NCBI GenBank assembly: GCA_020747065.1
Contig: JAGMVK010000015.1
Coordinates: 868,001 to 932,000 of the forward strand
Reading direction: 5' to 3'
Source of the DNA: Cadophora sp. MPI-SDFR-AT-0126
Taxonomy: Eukaryota; Ascomycota; Leotiomycetes; Helotiales; Ploettnerulaceae
DNA length: 64,000 nucleotides
The translations under genes were made by a program, and so were the position numbers. Positions 24,685 through 35,301 of this stretch are shown piece by piece (position 1 is the first letter of the stretch; the number at the start of each line of letters is the position of its first letter). The notes below the pieces were generated by a model, which was given only the letters and a program-made list of their open reading frames with translations, ran no database searches and was not told the origin of the DNA.

Positions 24685-25332
24685 ATGGCCGACCACGACG
24701 CTTCTCAGATCCGATTGACAGCCCCAGTCATCCAGAACATGATGGATGCTGGTGTCTGGCCAAACCCTCCTCTCCCTGCTCCAAGCACCGAGCATCTGGT
24801 CCCCTTGGCTTTTGCATTGGCTGAACTGGTAAGTCTCTATTCATATCCATTTACCAGAAGACATGAACGACATAGCTGAGTAGCTTTCTAGGCAAAGGTC
24901 CCAGACCAACGAGACCTAAACTACACCATCACAGCCATCGAAACCTTCTCCACGATCATCGACGAATTCATCAAGGCAACTGAAGGCGCAAAACATGCTG
25001 GAGAGTGTGGTACATACATTGGACAAATGGTCATCCTTGCTTTGATAAGCTACGTTGATGCTCGCAAGGGTGGAGCGGATGAGGTAACCTTGCTGGCACT
25101 GCTAGGTGGTGTTATTTCGTGGTTGAAGCTGGACAGCAAGTGCCACGATCGTATCTGGTGGTATGGCTTGGACAACGATGTCAAGATGGACCTAGCTCTG
25201 GCGAGAACCAAGGCGTTGACTGCAGAAGAGGAGAGATATGGCGATGCTAGCCAGGATGCATATCGCGTTCGGTTGTGGGCCTTTAAGTTCTGTTTGGTGG
25301 TGGAGCTGATAAAGCTAAAGGCTCTGCTTTGA
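24685..25332 (+). CDS. Unrecognised helical protein, 194 residues
   Basis: Two exons, 24685-24828 and 24892-25332, join in phase 0 over a 63-base intron (GTAAGT donor, TTTCTAG acceptor). The start is the ATG at 24685, which opens MADHDASQIRLTAP. The product is rich in Ala, Leu and acidic residues and probably all-helical: ITAIETFSTIIDEFIKATEG, MVILALISYVDARKG, LLALLGGVISWLKL, MDLALARTKALTAEEERYG and a C-terminal helix. The middle is moderately hydrophobic but broken by charges, so membrane location is doubtful. No named domain recognised. It stands alone, with long gaps on both sides. Confidence 0.6.
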
Positions 25333-26213
25333 GAAACACAAGCGCAACCAAATTGTGTTTGTTGATACCTTTAGATAAGGTTCTTCAAGTACGAAATATG
25401 AAGCCCTTGTCTCCCTATCATGATCTCCCAGACAGTCGTGAGGGAGGAACAGCAAAAACCTCTTCCTACCTCAAAGTGACCATCAGACAAACCTATCACT
25501 TCTTGATGAATCGTTTGTTAGAAGTCTATAGTATGGTGATACTTCAAAGTCTACACTCTACCTTCCACATCGCCTTTGAATGGTCGTTTGAGCTTTGCCA
25601 TCTGCTCCTTTGTCGACGTAGAAGGCCACTGAAGTCTTCAGCTTTTATATGTAGAAAGTAGAATTTATTCACATACTTTAGTCATTAAGGCAGGATCTCT
25701 CTTCCATTTCATTCAAGCCACAATCATAGGTATGTACCGTAAAAACTGAGTCCACTTTCCTTGACCGCGGTCACGTGATTGCGAACCCTAGACCTCGGTA
25801 CTACTCTGTGGCAGGACAGGATGCCACAATGTTGACAGCATCACGAATTTATCCCCGACTTATAATAATCAATAGATCAATAGATAAAATGAAGGCATTG
25901 ACAGTGTTCATAGTGAAAGGAGAAAGAGATGCGAGAAATCCAGTGCTGACAGACAGTCAAGATGGCGTCATGAAGCTTAATCCGAAGTTCGGAAGAACAC
26001 TTACCCCGCCTCAACTTCATACTTCAGTTCTTCAACTTCATGCGGATATCAATTCAATCTCGTCGCATCACCACCAAGGAATCTGTATCGGTGTATAGTT
26101 CATTGCAGATACCTATTCCAAGAATACTATACCTGGTCACCCAACGTCCTGAACGTCTTTTGAAGTACCGAACGCCTTACTTCACCTCGAAACGACTTTG
26201 TCAATCCACCACT
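25333..26213. other. Intergenic, upstream of the hydroxyacid dehydrogenase
   Basis: Short frames only. The last 174 bases (26040-26213) are open in frame with the next gene and could encode an Arg-rich extension, discussed there. Confidence 0.45.
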
Positions 26214-27383
26214 ATGCCTCCAATACCCAAAGGCCCCATCAAGCTCGCCATTCTTGATGACTATCAAGGGATAGCAGCCAAACATTTTGAGTCTCTCAAG
26301 CCCACATTCGAAATCACCACATTCCAAGACACGCTCCCGGCGTTCAACAACCCCTCAACCCCAGAATCCACCAAACAAAAACTCATCACGCGCCTCAAGC
26401 CATTCACCGTCATTTCCTCCATGCGAGAACGTACGCCCTTTCCAGCAGACCTCCTAAAAGCCCTCCCAAACCTCAAACTCCTCCTCACCACCGGCGGCCG
26501 CAACGCATCAATCGACATGGCCGCCGCAAAAGCCCTAGGTATTCCGGTCACGGGAGCTGGCGAAGCAGGACGCACGCCATCCGCTGCTGTGGAGCGCAAG
26601 AAGCGACGCGGTCCAGATAGCACGACGCAGCACTGCGTTGCGCTAATCCTAGGCATCGCGAGGCTCTTGGCGAGCGATGACAGGAACGTCAAGAATGGGC
26701 TGTGGGAGACCGATCTCGCGACGGGGTTGAGCGGGAAGACGTTGTCTACGCTTGGACTGGGGAGACTGGGTGGGAATGTGGCGAAGATTATGTATCAGTC
26801 TTTTGGGATGAGGATTCTAGCTTGGAGCTCGAGCCTGACTCAGGAGGCGGCTGATGAGAAGGCGAAGGAGCTGGGATTGCCGGTAGAGGAGGATGGGGAG
26901 AAGGTGTTTAAGGTTGTGAGTAAGGAAGAGCTGTTCAAGGGAGCGGATGTGCTGAGTGTGCACTATGTATTGAGTGATCGGTCAAGAGGTATTGTTGGGG
27001 CTGAGGATTTGAAGCTGTTGAAGAAGAGTGCGCTGTTTGTGAATACGTCGAGAGGGCCATTGGTGGACGAGGATGCTTTGCTGGAGGTTCTTGACAAAGG
27101 TGCGATCCGAGGTGCAGCCATTGATGTTTTCGCTGTTGAGCCCCTTCCCTTGGATTCGAAATGGAGAACAACGAATTGGGGTGCGGATGGAAGAAGTAAT
27201 GTATTATTGACGCCTCATATGGGATACGTGGAGGAGGTGAGTTCTCTCGACAATTTTAGATACAAGAGCAGAAGGTATACTGATACGCCGCAGGGAACTA
27301 TGAATAGCTGGTATGAAGAGCAAGTTGAGATAGTTGGGAGATGGCACAAAGGACAAGATCTCTTGAACGTGATTAATGCGTAG
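26214..27383 (+). CDS. D-isomer-specific 2-hydroxyacid dehydrogenase
   Basis: Two exons, 26214-27236 and 27294-27383, give 370 residues. The catalytic domain opens with IKLAILDDYQGIA. The NAD-binding motif is LGLGRLGGNVAKI. The substrate-binding and catalytic residues appear in the usual order: Arg in FVNTSRGPLVDEDAL, Glu in IDVFAVEPLP and His in LLTPHMGY. This family reduces 2-keto acids to D-2-hydroxy acids, or the reverse, with NAD(P); members include phosphoglycerate and glyoxylate/hydroxypyruvate enzymes, and I cannot tell which substrate applies. A basic loop (about 17 residues including VERKKRRGPDS) sits just before the conserved TTQHCVALILG helix. The 57-base intron is stop-free and in frame. 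The chosen start is the usual family start; an in-frame ATG at 26040 would add 58 Arg-rich residues, possibly a mitochondrial presequence. Confidence 0.9.
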   Translation: MPPIPKGPIKLAILDDYQGIAAKHFESLKPTFEITTFQDTLPAFNNPSTPESTKQKLITRLKPFTVISSMRERTPFPADLLKALPNLKLLLTTGGRNASIDMAAAKALGIPVTGAGEAGRTPSAAVERKKRRGPDSTTQHCVALILGIARLLASDDRNVKNGLWETDLATGLSGKTLSTLGLGRLGGNVAKIMYQSFGMRILAWSSSLTQEAADEKAKELGLPVEEDGEKVFKVVSKEELFKGADVLSVHYVLSDRSRGIVGAEDLKLLKKSALFVNTSRGPLVDEDALLEVLDKGAIRGAAIDVFAVEPLPLDSKWRTTNWGADGRSNVLLTPHMGYVEEVSSLDNFRYKSRRYTDTPQGTMNSWYEEQVEIVGRWHKGQDLLNVINA

Positions 27384-27869
27384 TGTGTTGATGTACTTCT
27401 TTAACTTTAGTCCCGCTCTGATTCATGTTTGAACTTACCAAACTCGTTGGACTCTCTCTTCTCTGCCTGAACTTGCCATGCGTCTGGGTTAATACTTGTT
27501 GAAGCATTTGTTTTCATATCGGAAGCCCCCGATAGGCAATAGACATATCTCCAAACAATATAAACAGCAGTCGAGTGGCCAGCACTGTGGAATCTTCGTC
27601 TCAGAACGCTATTCACTTGGCCGTGCCATGAGCGCAAGCCAAGCCGAGCATTCACCTTTTCAAGAGCGCCCTTCCTCCACCTTCCAGAGGTGAAGTTTTC
27701 GCTTCATTTCGGTCGAGCTAGTCCCCGACCTGCTCTCTAGCCAAGACTCGCGCGACTAGGAACCTCGACTATTTCCTTCTTCTCTAGACCACGAACTTCA
27801 CCGACTCGTGAGAAAGCAAGATCGGGCGACAATATCGCAACTATCGAGGCAACCGTCGAAACGATCACC
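27384..27869. other. Intergenic, no supported gene
   Basis: Holds the 3' end of the dehydrogenase and the leader of the next small gene. Nothing else seen. Confidence 0.5.
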
Positions 27870-28319
27870 ATGAATACAACCATTACAACGGATCTTGCCC
27901 TGGGCAAGCGACAAAGGTCACAGGCAGGCAACATTCGCGAAGTAGATCGACAAGTGGAGCGCGCCCCATGGATCTCCCATGATGCGCCGAACCTCAAGCT
28001 AATTCGCAGCGAAGAAGAAGAATTAGACCGATCCCTACCCGAGAATAAGTACAAGGTGCCCGAGAACGATTTGCGCAAAAAGCTCCGTCTTCTCAACCTC
28101 CTGACGGAAGATGAGATTCCCGACTGGCTCCTCAAGCCTTTCATCCGCCGAGGAAAAGAGCTTTGGACCTGTCAGCTTATCATTGGTAATCACATCTGTT
28201 GTACTGAGGATCGGGAATGGGAATCGAAGTTCGCAGCCCGGACTGCAACCGTGTTGGAAGCTTTGGCTTTTCTAGAGCAACAAGAAATTGGGACTTCTAA
28301 TTTCGCTTGGTTCTCCTAG
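27870..28319 (+). CDS. Small hypothetical protein, 149 residues
   Basis: A single open frame with a good composition for coding: charged N-terminal half (GKRQRSQAGNIREVDRQVER, SEEEELDRSLPENKYKVPEN) and a more ordered C-terminal half with LRLLNLLTEDEIPDWLLKPF, ELWTCQLIIGNHICC and ATVLEALAFLEQQEI. No signal peptide, membrane segment or known domain. It could be a fragment of a longer protein, because it begins and ends without the usual fungal gene context, or an orphan gene. I do not assign a function. Confidence 0.45.
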   Translation: MNTTITTDLALGKRQRSQAGNIREVDRQVERAPWISHDAPNLKLIRSEEEELDRSLPENKYKVPENDLRKKLRLLNLLTEDEIPDWLLKPFIRRGKELWTCQLIIGNHICCTEDREWESKFAARTATVLEALAFLEQQEIGTSNFAWFS

Positions 28320-28750
28320 ATGATCTGGTGTTTTGGACGAAGCCACAATGTCTAACTGAGACCGAACTTTCCATCATCCAGATTTTAAAACAACGTTCTT
28401 GGGCATGAGCTGAAAGACAACAGTCTTTGCAGGCCACGAATCAGGCATGTACGACTCTCGTAGAGTTAGAATGACCATTTCCCAAACACAACAGCGAAAT
28501 TCATTATGCCAAAGACAAATATATTTCTCCAGGCCGAGGCGCTCTCGATATAATATCTTCGCAACACAATCAAGAGGAACAAGGAACTTTATCAAAATTC
28601 CCCTTCTAGATACTCCTCCCTGCGTTAATCCAAAAATCTATAAAGAGCCATTCGTCCTCCCCATATGTCCTTCCTCACTTCAACTCACAGCTTCTCCCAC
28701 CCTCTCAACACCTTTCTTTCATCGACCCATCCATCCTCTCAATAAACAAC
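28320..28750. other. Promoter region of the small secreted gene
   Basis: The last 140 bases (28610-28750) are pyrimidine-rich, as in many fungal core promoters and leaders. No gene seen. Confidence 0.4.
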
Positions 28751-29147
28751 ATGATTTCCCTCAAATATCTCATAACACTACTCCTGTACGTTCCCCACAC
28801 ACTCTCCCCCACCACTTCTAATTCCTAACCTTACTTTGATCCAGCACATCAGCGGTCACCGTCCAAGGAGCGCAAGACTACTCCTGCTGGTGCGGAAACG
28901 GAAAAAGCCGATACCGAGAGGGCATGTCAGGGGATGGGCGATAGTGGTCGTATGCGTGGAGATCGTGTATGTCCTTCCCTCTTTTCCCCCGCAGAAAAAC
29001 AGGCATGGAGAGAAGGAAAGGAAGAAAGAGGACTGACTAGGGGAAATATGGTGATAGTGTATCGTGGCTGAAGCCCGAGCGAGAGATTACTTCCAGAATA
29101 CTGCGTGCACGTTTGGACCTGATAAGGAGTGGTGTGACACGATCTGA
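28751..29147 (+). pseudogene. Small secreted cysteine-rich protein gene with a one-base frameshift
   Basis: Three exons can be placed: 28751-28785, 28845-28966 and 29058-29147, with GT/AG ends. Exon 1 plus the start of exon 2 encode a signal peptide (MISLKYLITLLL then TSAVTVQGAQ) and a CWCG motif. After the run of five A at 28902-28906 the frame runs into a TAG, but the next frame stays open to the donor at 28967 and continues in phase through exon 3 to a TGA. The exons total 247 bases, one more than a multiple of three, so a single extra base in the A-run explains everything. Without it the mature protein would be about 60 residues with six Cys, the profile of a small secreted, effector-like protein. 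Either a young pseudogene or an assembly error in a homopolymer. Confidence 0.65.
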
Positions 29148-29844
29148 AGTGGAGAGATGTCGGTAGACAGTGAAGGGATTTGTGTTGAATTTTAGCCGCT
29201 CTGAAAAAAGGAAGGAATTTTCTAGATGTTGTGAAAGAAAGAGAAGACTTCACATGAATTGTACTTTTTGCATGCGGAACTTGGCTGTAGCTCAAATTCT
29301 CGATTTTTGTTTTACCAGATCTGTCCTGTTTTATCAAGAGAGTGAATATCTGAATGTCTAAAGAGGTTGTTGCAAGTCAGATTGCGCTTGGCAACTGTTC
29401 GATCAGACTTTTTTCAGAAATTCTCTTGCGAAGGTGATGATCTATCTTACTTTGCCTTGACGTTTTTACACATCGAGTCAGCGAAGTTTAATATCACGCT
29501 ACTGCAGGCACTTAATACCGAAAATTTGGTCATTACAGTAGACAAATTTAGAGATCTAGCTTCAGTTTTACAAGATTTCTATACGAGAATGAGGATAATT
29601 GGTTCCTGCACGCGCACGTCGCGTGTCAGAGGAAGTCACTTAATTCAAAGGAATTGAAACAACATCGAGAATGGCAGATGCCTGTTCTCCATCTATTCTA
29701 CTGGCTTCCTCGATACGCTTATGCTGCTTTTCTTCCAAGAATTCTAAACTCAATTTATACGACAAGGCTAGCGATGCACGCTCTTGGGACATAGGTGCTT
29801 CCCAAGCTCCTCTTCCCACCTCCGCTAGGATCAGCCTTATGTTC
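29148..29844. other. Intergenic between convergent genes
   Basis: Holds two 3' ends. An open frame on the minus strand from 29882 to 29640 overlaps the last exon of the NmrA-like gene in another frame and is not supported. Confidence 0.45.
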
Positions 29845-31081
29845 TCACTTTTGCCCTCCAAAAAGAGACGACCAGTCTTCACTCCTAATCCACTCTTCTA
29901 TCGTTGTCAACTTAAGCTTATGGTCAAGCTATCACTCATCAGCATATCCCACTTACCCCCTCGAAAGGAAAGGAAGAAAAAAAAACAAGAATGAACTCAC
30001 CTGCGCCGTAGTCAACACATCCGGATCCCCGCCCGTAATCCCAAAATCCTCAATAAACTTGAACGAATCCCCGATTTCCTCTTTCAAGATAGTGGGTACG
30101 CCCTCAAAGAACTCGTCGTATGAGACTTGCTCGTAGGCAACTTTGACGCCGTGGACTTTGCCCCAGATTTCCATGAACTGAGGCATGGTCATGGCCTGGT
30201 GGGCTGATTAGCTTATGTTCCATTGACGATGACGGATCGTGGTGTTGAGTGACAATGGAAACGAGTTTCTCTCTGAGAAATGAAGGATAGACACCGAATA
30301 CACCATACCTCTGAAATGCCAGACAATACCGTCCCCACCGGCAAATCCACCAACGCCTTCACAAACTCCCCCGTATCCTTCCTCGCAACCACAAACGGCA
30401 ACCGCAGCCCCGCAGCATTCGGTCTCCTCATCACAAAGCTCCCGTCCCCCAGTTTCTGCGGCGCCATCGGCGGGAACGCTCTCCAATTCTCCACATAATG
30501 TCCCATCTGAAGCTCGCTCATCTTCGCCGCAAGCTCGGGATACTTTTCTCGAATGACGCGAATCACTTCCACCTTGCAGTCAAAATGATACACAGTCGTA
30601 TACTTCCCACCACTCCATTTCGTCGCATCAGCGAGAGACGAGTAGATGAACCGCTGCAGGGTCTTGATGACTGGTGGCGAGGCGGCAACCTCAGCGATGT
30701 TGAGACCCTGCTCGATCTCGCGGTCGTAGGCGTAGATCTTGGGGTCGCGACCGGATGCAATTTCGGGATGTTCAAGGGCGGAGAACATGTGGATGAAGAA
30801 ATCGGTGTTGGCGAAGATGGTGTGGGCGCCGTCGAAGGCGGGGAGGAGTGAGGCTTTGTCGTCGAGGTCGCCTTGGACGATTTGGACGCCGAGGGCTGAG
30901 AGGGCTTGAGAGGCTGGGCTGGATGGGTTGCGCGAGATACCGCGAACACTCCAGTCCGGGAGTTGGAGGAAAGTCTTGGCTACTGATGAGCCCTGAAATC
31001 AATTAGTACTTGGTCGCTTGAGGTGGATGATGATTGCACCTGAGCACCTGTTACGCCGATCACGACGATGAGTTTTGACAT
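29845..31081 (-). CDS. NmrA-like family NAD(P)-binding protein
   Basis: Four exons (31081-31040, 30992-30309, 30195-30001, 29910-29845) join in phase into 328 residues, the normal family size. The Rossmann glycine motif GVTGAQGSSVA is split by the first intron. Next come SVRGISRNPSS, VQGDLDDKASLLPAFDGAHT and IFANTDFF, the typical order in NmrA-like atypical SDRs, then FIYSSLADATKWSGG. The usual YxxxK catalytic pair is not evident, as in NmrA itself, which senses the NAD(P) redox state in nitrogen control. The last exon was chosen because EEWIRSEDW after LTTI is the normal C-terminal helix of the family and ends in a clean stop. It could act as a redox sensor, or as a reductase like the isoflavone-reductase relatives. 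The 3-kb region upstream has no gene. Confidence 0.88.
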
Positions 31082-34000
31082 GTTTGTGTTATTGTTGGTT
31101 CGTTCGTTGAATGTTGAGAATGATAGAAATTGCTACTGAAGCCATGGTAAACTCAATATTTTGCATATAGATATATCCTCAAGCATTGCAGCTCTGTGTA
31201 TTGCGGACAGTCTTCATTGTCCGGGTATGTCTCCGGAAAGTCTCCGAATATCTATCGGTCAAGCGATCAAGTGTTTCCACTGCTACACAAACAAACCAGT
31301 GCCAAAGATATCAAGCATGGACACGGGAGAATAATCTTGCCATAATTATGGAGCTGCTCCGGCTTTGAGATATGTTCAAGTCTGGGACACAATATCGTTC
31401 GTGTTTGTAAGCTCCCAAATAGTGAGGTGGGGTAATGTGACCTAGTCTATGTACGTACTTTGACTTACTAGCCAATGACACTCAACGAATGTACAGCACA
31501 CGTCAGAGAAAATTCCATCCACCCATCCAAAAGCCTCGAAGACCGGAGTCCGAGATTCGAAGGACAATGTGAGCTCGCTTGAGCTGGTGAGGTGAAGAGG
31601 GGTTCGCTTAATAATTGTTTTCGCGCCAAGGCTATTAACGCCGATGCTGTTCTCCTGAGGCGAAGAGATCCTCACAGCTCTTGGAGGACGAACATTACAA
31701 TCTCATCATGGAGGATCAGTCTGATATCAGAAACTGTCTTGGGAATTTGTATACTTGGTAGAATACTTTGCTCTCTGACGACATGAGCTTAAGGTGAAGC
31801 AGATGTAGCAAGAAAATGGGAAGCAAATGATTGTGGATACTTGTTTGATATGTTTATTTCTTCATCGAATCTGAAACATTCCCATCGCGTATTGTTTTTA
31901 ATCTGGCTGGTTAAATACCGAGGAGCTTTGAGCAGTTGGCTTTGAGCAAGAAACTGCCTTTTCAAATCTGCCTCGCCCTGTCTAGCCCATCTCACATCAA
32001 CGACCCCGCACGGAGACATGAAAAAGTGCTACTTCTTTTCGTCTTTTCTTTTCGAGGATTTTTCTACCCAACACTGCAAGCATAGAGGCATATACGAGGG
32101 TGCTAAATCTTGTGAGACGCTTCGCGAATGAATCGACACAATATTTCCACGCTGTGCTTTGCATCGTGAAGCGATGGAACGAGTCTATCTCAGTCCGTGT
32201 CTTCAACCGGATATCGAGCCGCTTGACCTCAATGCCTTGGCCGCGGAGCTTACGCAGCATGGATGCGTTGTTGTCGCAATTGAAGAAGATTTGGCACCTG
32301 CTACCGCTTCCGATATGAAGAGAGGTGTTTCAATAGATTGAAAGCCATCACGAGGGGTATAGCATTAGTCGTGAACATATCTGAGCTATCGTCCTGGCTG
32401 TCCCCAAACATCACAGATATGAGGCTGAGATCTGATTGGCGAGAGAACGAAACAAAGCAAGATCTTGCAACATCAGCATAGAGGGGCGTCACACGTGAGT
32501 GGGTCGTACAGATATGAACCATAGTAAGGCGTGACTATGAGAAATCTCGTGGGGAAGTCAACTCGCATGTGCGTAGTGCTCAAATGATGTGCCTAGGTCA
32601 TCAACGGAAACATGCAGTCACGACCACGCGAGGCGTACTCAGGGGCTACCCACGTCCCCCCCGCACTATGTGTAGATTAATATCAAGCACAGTATTCAGC
32701 TCCCGCGAACTCGCGGGGTTTGGTAAGCTTATCTTGACCGCGTGGGATAGGATCCGAAGGAGGAGAGGCATTTGAAAGATGTTGTGCCCCCACGTTGCGG
32801 TGAATTGATAAGATATGATTAAGCTCTTACGAATATGAGCGATATGGTGAAAGTACAATTTCTTACTGCGTGAAATCTGGTAAGAAGCTTTGTTGGGGGA
32901 AACTTTCTGTGATTGAGCAAGGCAGCCTTTCAACGCCAAGACGATAAACTTGAAAGGGTAAACACTCCACGTTGTGAAACGTATAACATCCTGCCTCACT
33001 TCCACGAATAGGAACGCTTCCACATAATGCAAGCTCATAAAGTATCAAGCGCGATGGTAGACATTTGGTAATCTTGCGATTGCGGTAAATTGAGTTGAAA
33101 GAATTGTTTCATGTAAAAGACCGCTGAATATGTGTTGGATTCAGCCTGCAAATTGAAATGGCATCAGATGACAAGAATTGCAATAACAGTAAGTGAGAAC
33201 ATAGAAATCAACTCGGGGCCTCCCTTCTCCGTGGCCGAATTGATGCGCGCTTGCATTCATGACATGGTGTTGGAATTGGAATAGAGTGGGCTGGGATGCG
33301 GTTTCTATTCAGCCTTTTATTTCTTGAGGGAGCTTGAGCTTCGATTCTCCGTCTTGAAAGTCGGTAAGCTAGAGACGCATTTGACATTTCCATGGTAGAT
33401 GATGCACTTGTTGAGGCGTGCATACATGCGCGATGCACCTGAGTAGGCTGTAAGCACCATTGAAGTCGGCTCGGTAGATACAACCGAAAAGAGGGCTAGA
33501 AATTTATGCATTTGTAGAATCATGAGATACTTGAAGTGTGCGAAATAATGAAACTCGATAGCTTCACTTGAGAAGATTTCCAAAAAGCGAGAAAAGAAGT
33601 CATACAGCGCAGAACTTGAGAATCTAGGATACTGCTAGACATCGGACTTTTTCTCAACAAGAAAAGACAGCACATGATGCCAAACAATCATGTTATCCGC
33701 TAGACAAGCCATGAAAGGTAACATGGACCCATACCTCCTCTCAAAGTGGAGTTGGAAGTTTCTCGTCTTGCAAAGATGGCAAGACGTCGTCCTTGGTTGT
33801 CGTCGAGACGAAGCCGTATTTTCCCCAAGAGGACATGCGGAGGGAGAGGTTCCGACCCGAATATTCTCAGGACCGAGACTTCCGCATTTTCTTTTGGGCG
33901 ACAGATTTGACGACGTCCAGTCAAAAACTAGAATGACTGATGACTGTGAAACTAACGCCAAAATGCGCAGGGTCGAAGTAGATCCGACGTCGTATTTGCC

Positions 34001-35301
34001 ATTCTGCTGGATGTCCAACCACCAGATGTGGCTGCATTGGAGGCCTTCTACTGCTGCGAACCCGTTGCCAGTACCAAATCCCACTGATTAGACCCCAGCT
34101 GCTGGGATTCGGCCAGGCATCCCGAGACGGCGTTCGACGCAGGTACAGTCCAATGTACAGAGGCCCTGAGTGGCTAGAATGAGGCTCGAGTTGGGCTTGG
34201 GAATTACTACATGTGGATTGACGACGGGGAGGATGATGCCCAAAACAGACGACCACCGCGCATGCGATGATGTACAATACCCACTATCCGGCCGACTGAT
34301 AGTGCGGCGAAGGTTGCGGGCTGCATTGTTGGCCTGGCTTCCCATCGACATATCTTCTACTTATCTCGGAGGGACGGACATTTTCGTAGATATCACCAAC
34401 TCGGCTGGGATAAATTGAGAATAAAGTGCAAAGTAAATGATATTGCGGAGTTTTAGGATTTGAAGGAGGGTTTGGCGAGGTCAGGGGGAATTTCCCCGCC
34501 AAATAACACGGCCATTTTAAGGCGATTCGAGGGCAGGTCCTGGTAGTCCTTACTCACTCTACCCCTCCCCCTCCACTCTATCAAAAAATCGTCGCTCGCT
34601 TCCCCTCCTCAACAGCATCTCACCCGACCCAACCCCCTACCTAAACATCCTCCTCGAGTCCAATCGAATCTTCTCCTGCTCTGCCGCCGTATCGCAAAGT
34701 ACGAAAACTTCCCACGCCACGCCCCAACTCGATTGAGCTTCAAGCAGCGCCCGCATCAGATGCATGACCCGACATCCCTAGCTCGAGGCTCTCGATATCC
34801 ACCCATCAGGACCCCTTCTACCATGCGTCCACCGCCTCTCCCCGAAGCCACGACATCCCAAGCAGGAGATCCCCTGTACATCAATCGATTCCACTCCCAT
34901 ACGCCGACCGGGGCTTGAGGTAGCTTAGGTAGGCCGGTCTTGACACTTCGTCCTAGTCTCGAAAATCGACGGGATCAACACCCCGCAGCTAGAAACGTTC
35001 CGCCATTCTAAGGCTTCCGCCAGTCTGCTCTTTTCTTACTCCAAATAGTATACATATTTATACCTCCCATACGTATTGCACCATCTCCCGGAGAAATTTG
35101 GTATGCAGGATTGTTGGAATACAAGGGACTTATCTTGAGACCCCCATTTGTGACCCCTCTTGAGATCATCTGCAACTCTAGAGCCAATCCAAGTGCTGCC
35201 AGTCGAGACCCCCACTTCCTCCAGCAACAACATATATAGAAAGTATGCGAACGGAACACGCTTTCTCTTCGAATCCCCAAACTCAATCAGGATCTTCAGA
35301 T
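31082..35301. other. Long intergenic region, no supported gene
   Basis: 4.2 kb. The only sizeable frames are two overlapping opposite-strand ones at about 33635-34091 (149 and 133 codons), neither with a recognisable domain. A very pyrimidine-rich tract at 34556-34680 (CCCCTCCCCCTCC) is probably part of the promoter or leader of the beta-mannosidase. Elsewhere I see nothing. Confidence 0.5.
34556..34680 (+). promoter_or_regulatory. Pyrimidine-rich tract upstream of beta-mannosidase
   Basis: A C/T-dominated stretch 620 to 750 bases before the start codon at 35302. Such tracts commonly precede transcription starts in filamentous fungi, so a long leader, perhaps with an intron, is possible. Confidence 0.3.

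Noticed and set aside
29640..29882. Minus-strand frame of 80 codons after the NmrA-like gene
   Set aside because: It overlaps the last NmrA exon in another frame; the family C-terminus fits the other frame and ends at 29845.
33635..34091. Overlapping 149- and 133-codon frames on opposite strands
   Set aside because: No recognisable domain or signal on either strand and both cannot easily be real; left unannotated.
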